Shown in pieces: positions 59,460-64,000 of a stretch of DNA of 64,000 nucleotides. The stretch covers positions 221,293,286 through 221,357,285 of the forward strand of contig JAHLJT010009436.1 of assembly GCA_031308135.1 (NCBI GenBank), read 5' to 3'. The position numbers were made by a program, and so were the translations under genes. The notes below the pieces were generated by a model. That model did not search any database and was not told the DNA's origin. It saw only the letters and a program-made list of their open reading frames with translations. Position 1 is the stretch's first letter; every line of letters starts with the position of its first letter. The stretch comes from Acheta domesticus (lineage: Eukaryota > Arthropoda > Insecta > Orthoptera > Gryllidae).

Positions 59460-61570
59460 TCATAGGAGGACAGTACGCGGCGCCACCGCCAGGAACAGCA
59501 TCAGTTCCGAGAACAGCACTCGTCCCCGAAGTGCACCGCGCGCGGCGCCACGCCACGCCGCGCCACGCCGATATCGTAATTAATACTAGCCGACGCACGG
59601 AAAGCGATCCGGCGCCCGCTCAAAGCTAATGACAGATCAGTATTCTATTTGCCCTTCAAAGGCGCGCGCCAGAAAGCGACAAATTGACGTGCAAATTGGA
59701 GGCAAGATCAAGCGACGGGTTGGGAGGAGGCGCGAGGGGCTTAGGAACGGAGAGCGAGGAAGGAAGGAGAAACACCCACGTACGAACGCCATCGACGTCT
59801 GTGACGATGCTGCAAAGGTAAGGCAAACGCTGAAGACAGGAAGGAATACAATATTTGGGAAATAAAAGAGAGATCTGCACATAAGAGTGTGTGCACAAGC
59901 CAACAACCGGGTTTCGACCTACAAGCTAAAAACAGTTATCTGAATCCCAACTCAAAATGTTCCTTTAGTACTTAGGCCGGTCGAAGGAGAAAAAAATCAG
60001 TTTACTAAATAATTGAATTGTAGCTACATCTGAAATGGAGAAACGACACATCCAACAGTAAAAACTCAAAATACTGTCAACATACCGTTATTAGCGCCAC
60101 TGTTACTTCAGAATGAAACAGCCAGGGGAATGTACTTGAAAAGCAAAAGGAGCTTGCAGAAATTTGGCAATGCGTAAAACTTGCGAGCGAGAGCGCCTTG
60201 GGAAGCTCGCAGCATATATATTTTTATACTGGGAGAGACAGCCGCCAGCCCTGTTCCACCTCCGCAGGCCGCGATGTAGCATCGTCACCGCGATCGTTCG
60301 TGCGCTCGATCTCCGCGGGAGACGGCCCAGGCGAGGCGAGTGCACTCGACCCCTTACAGTATTTGCCCCCTCTTCCTGCAACTGCCCCTGCCCTTGCCAC
60401 ACCACTACCGGGCCTCGCCCACGCAGCAGACGTCATAAAGATGGCGTAAGGCTCTGAGCGGGAGAGAGTGAGGCGGAGATGTGGGTCTGGCAGCATTTCC
60501 CTTGCAAATATGGCGCTTAAGGGTACCCATGCGTGTATATAATCAGGGTCCCTTGATTACTTTCATCATTTCACCCGTTATTAGCATTAATTTCTTTGAT
60601 AACGCGGCATTAGAGCGCGTTCAAGAGAGACGGAAATTATGCCCACGCTACGCGCCACTGAGGAAGGGTGGTGCGCGAGCGTACGGCAAGACGCGCAAGT
60701 TGGGGGGGGGGGCGCTTATCCAACGCGACGGCGGGAATATGCAAATGACATCTGGCGCTTTGCGAACCTGCCGCATGGGAGAGCACGACAGGCGTCGATC
60801 ACCCGCCACACGCGAGGCGAGTGTCGTTTCCCTACTCCGCATTTGCACACAATCCTTCTTGCGTATTTGAGTCGTATACCGAGAACAGCATGCCACAAAA
60901 CGCCACGATAAATGCAAACTTTATTTAAGACAGGTGCGGGGAGGTAAGACTTGAAGGCCAAGATTTCAATTAGAAGGTAGTCACTCGCACGGAACGGTAC
61001 GATTTCTCTTTTTTCCCCTTCTTCATTCAGTCTCTCATTTTATTCAATTTAACTAGTATACATTTATCTTCAATACGAAGTCCCAAGTGAACAGACAAAA
61101 TATAGATATCACTTACATGAACAAATTATTTATAGAGCCCAAAAGGATATGAAATGACCACCACAGTGTTTTTCTAAAAAAGACATGCAAATTATTTTCC
61201 TTTTTGTGACTGACGGCCACCCACCCGACAGGAACTGGCGATGTGGTTCGAGTAGCAGGGCTGAGCTTCGAACGACAGGAATGGGCGGGGTGCACCACGG
61301 CAGAGCGACCAGAAGCGAGCGAAGCGAGGTTGGTCGGGACAGAGAAGAAAGGAAATGGGGGGGGGGAGTGGGGTCGTTTGGGGTAGGGGAGGGAGAGCTG
61401 CGCGGGAGAGAACACGGGCGGCTGACGGCGCCAGAGAGTAATTACACAGTCCATTTTGGCCTCCAGTTATCGAACTTCGCCGCAGCCGCTGCGGTGCGAA
61501 ACTTCGCCGCGCCCGCCCGCCACCAACGTGCTCGCTATAGCACTCACCACCGCGCCCGTCGCGACTCACT
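59460..61570. promoter_or_regulatory. series of CpG-rich blocks
   Basis: CpG-rich blocks at 59470-59770, 60230-60480, 60600-60830 and 61210-61570 alternate with AT-rich DNA. G-runs occur at 60702-60711 and 61358-61367. Frames up to 149 codons lack domains. Confidence 0.35.
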
Positions 61571-61977
61571 GGGCTCAAATGATACTCAAAGACTGGATGG
61601 TAGGTTTATCTTTTGTCTCCGAGCTAACAGTTGAGCCAACAGATGATAGAAGGTCATGAAAAGTAATATTAAAATAAAATCGAATTACTTAAATATGGAC
61701 CTAAACTGAACAACTTTCTCGGAGTGAACGATGAGATCAAGAATTTCCATTTGGGGGATTTTATTTTATAAAATATCAAAGTAAAGGACACACTAGTGCA
61801 CTCTGCGGGAAACGAATTCTATACCACTATAAAATGGCACAGAAAATTCACGTGTTCTTGGGGAAATCCCGAAATTTCACTGGCATGTGGCAGTGGCACT
61901 GGCAGGGGACAACAGTCCCTTCGCAAAAAATTCATTATCTCATTCTTCATTTTCGAAAAAGTCAACTTATATGAGAG
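61571..61977. other. AT-rich non-coding stretch
   Basis: Nothing recognised. Confidence 0.5.
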
Positions 61978-62816
61978 ACAAAGAGAGAGAAAGAAAAAGA
62001 AAAAAAGAGAAAGAGAGAGAAAGAAGAAAAGAAAGAGAGAGAAAGAAGAAAAGAAAGAGAGAGAAAGAAGAAAAGAAAGAGAGAGAAAGAAGAAAAGAAA
62101 GAGAGAGAAAGAAGAAAAGAAAGAGAGAGAAAGAAGAAAAGAAAGAGAGAGAAAGAAGAAAAGAAAGAGAGAGAAAGAAGGAAAGAAAGAGAGAGAAAGA
62201 AGGAAAGAAAGAGAGAGAAAGAAGGAAAGAAAGAGAGAGAAAGAAGGAAAGAAAGAGAGAGAAAGAAGGAAAGAAAGAGAGAGAAAGAAGGAAAGAAAGA
62301 GAGAGAAAGAAGGAAAGAAAGAGAGAGAAAGAAGGAAAGAAAGAGAGAGAAAGAAGGAAAGAAAGAGAGAGAAAGAAGGAAAGAAAGAGAGAGAAAGAAG
62401 GAAAGAAAGAGAGAGAAAGAAGGAAAGAAAGAGAGAGAAAGAAGGAAAGAAAGAGAGAGAAAGAAGGAAAGAAAGAGAGAGAAAGAAGGAAAGAAAGAGA
62501 GAGAAAGAAGGAAAGAAAGAGAGAGAAAGAAGGAAAGAAAGAGAGAGAAAGAAGGAAAGAAAGAGAGAGAAAGAAGGAAAGAAAGAGAGAGAAAGAAGGA
62601 AAGAAAGAGAGAGAAAGAAGGAAAGAAAGAGAGAGAAAGAAGGAAAGAAAGAGAGAGAAAGAAGGAAAGAAAGAGAGAGAAAGAAGGAAAGAAAGAGAGA
62701 GAAAGAAGGAAAGAAAGAGAGAGAAAGAAGGAAAGAAAGAGAGAGAAAGAAGGAAAGAAAGAGAGAGAAAGAAAGAGAGAAAGAAAGAAAGAAAGAAAGA
62801 GAGAGAAAGAAAGAGT
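61978..62816. repeat. all-purine 20-bp minisatellite
   Basis: The 20-bp unit GAGAGAAAGAAGGAAAGAAA is repeated about 41 times. The first ~9 copies carry GAAGAAAAG instead of GAAGGAAAG, and the last ~50 bp degenerate into GAAA repeats. Not one pyrimidine occurs on the plus strand inside the array. Since 20 is not a multiple of three and no stop can form, frames of 341-427 codons (Lys/Arg/Glu or Ser/Phe/Leu) run through it. They are not genes. Confidence 0.97.
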
Positions 62817-62819
62817 TTA

Positions 62820-63120
62820 TCTTCGTGCTGCTACGTACTTTTTTGGTCCATTCGGGGCCAGTGCGCACCGCGCCCGCCGCGCCGGCAAGGCGGTGCGCGA
62901 GCGAGAGGGTGAGCAAAAGCGAGGGCAGCGTGAGAGGCCCCCCCACCTTCCCTCCCCAGCGTCCGCTCGGCTCCTTCTGTAGTCAATACATCCACGAAGC
63001 CGGATCTCTGCGCCCTGCGATGGATTTCTGGACCCTTTTACCGCCGCCCGCGGCCGCCGAGATGCCCGCCTCGGGATGAACCTAGCTACCCCGCCGCCCT
63101 CGCCTCTCTCATCAATTTCC
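62820..63120. promoter_or_regulatory. CpG-rich island beside the purine satellite
   Basis: CpG-dense block directly after the array. No domain in any frame. Confidence 0.35.
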
Positions 63121-64000
63121 TACGCCTCGCGGCTTCTTAGAACCCTCGCTGTTCGCTGGGCGGTGACACTTTGGAATACTTTCTGCTTTTACGATCTCAT
63201 TTTTTTCAGGTCTTTAGAATTTTCCTTTTCTCCAACTGCCCTTTCAAACGCTCTTTATCAATGTCTACGTGACTTCTTTCATTCCTTGATTTGAGACCCT
63301 CTGTGGTTTGCATTTTACAACGCGCAAGTTACGCGTTCAGAATACATGTTCACGAGCATTCAAAATGTCCTATTCTCCTGGACAATGTCCGAAGACCTTC
63401 ACGCCTTCTGGGGTTGGCTAGGTATTAAAGTTAGGTGAATCCCTCATGGGGCAACTAACGCCAACACACTACAACCATTTCCTTATTATTCGCATCCCAC
63501 ACGAAGACGTAGAGAACTTCCCAACTCGCCTGCTAGCAATGTCGTGTGCATACTAAAGACTTCTCCGGCACTTCTTTCCTGCACTCAGCCCACACTCTAT
63601 TATCGCAACGTGGCAGTTCCCTCCGGCAGCGGCGGTGCGCTTCCATCTCGTCGCCGACGGTGTCTGCGCTGACTAGCAACAAGTATCGATTGCGGGGCTT
63701 CCGCAAGCCGTAACTAGTGAGGCGCCGGGGCCATTCAGACGGCAACATCTGTTTCCTGGGGCAGACCTCGCCACGTCCCGTGCATCTTTTATCGGTCTTG
63801 GGAGAGGGCAGAGCGAGGAGAGACGAAGAACAGAAGGGTTGAAGAGAAGGGAACAGGGAAGACATCGTCTGAGAGCAAGAAAAGCGTGACATACAAGTTG
63901 ATTATACAAAGTACGACTCCACACTGGACCGCCTTAAAAAATCAACAGATTTAAAAAAATTACATAATGTGAAAATGCTTGATTATTCATTATTTATGAA
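63121..64000. other. non-coding end of window
   Basis: Mixed composition with a moderately GC-rich patch at 63560-63800. A 119-codon minus-strand frame (63533-63892) has no domain. Confidence 0.4.

Noticed and set aside
54070..62816. CRISPR-like arrays
   Set aside because: The tandem arrays have no unique spacers, and the genome is eukaryotic.
61796..63079. Lys/Arg/Glu-rich 427-codon frame resembling a charged coiled coil
   Set aside because: Entirely produced by the all-purine 20-bp satellite. The flanks show no domain.

Overview
The window looks like nuclear DNA from an arthropod, most likely an insect with a large, repeat-rich genome. The species cannot be named. The base is AT-rich and interrupted by more than fifteen short CpG-rich, GC-rich islands. 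There are no operons, ribosome-binding sites or dense genes. The recognisable proteins are all remnants of eukaryotic transposable elements: a non-LTR reverse transcriptase, a Crypton-type tyrosine recombinase, and a fragment of a dispersed arthropod repeat protein. I found no host protein-coding gene I could defend. Almost all long open frames come from tandem repeats without stop codons or from CpG-rich sequence.

Layout. 1-8310: AT-rich DNA with a ~305 bp tandem repeat, a small palindromic element, a decayed tyrosine recombinase, a duplicated ~175 bp segment, a striking 45 bp-arm hairpin (6241-6351) and a 5'-truncated LINE copy. 8310-18000: two tRNA-derived SINEs (one complete, 554 bp, with a 13 bp target-site duplication), an AT satellite, a GCGCC pentamer array and a 2.4 kb 22-bp minisatellite. 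18000-31400: CpG islands alternating with AT-rich DNA, a pseudogene of a dispersed repeat protein (25553-26160), a nested inverted-repeat/MITE structure (28543-28880) and a hAT-like remnant holding a hammerhead-ribozyme-like core. 31400-46430: further copies of the 554 bp SINE in both orientations, a 1.26 kb foldback element next to a TA microsatellite, and a second LINE copy. 46430-64000: mostly AT-rich DNA, more CpG islands, a 1.2 kb CA-rich compound satellite and an 840 bp all-purine 20-bp satellite.

No genes here work together in a pathway. The content is mobile elements, their decay products, tandem repeats and possible regulatory CpG islands. The points most worth a second look are the hairpin at 6241-6351, the complete SINE and its relatives, the nested palindrome at 28.5-28.9 kb, the hammerhead-like core at 30.46 kb, the foldback element at 34.3-35.6 kb, and the 22-bp minisatellite that is free of stop codons in all six frames.
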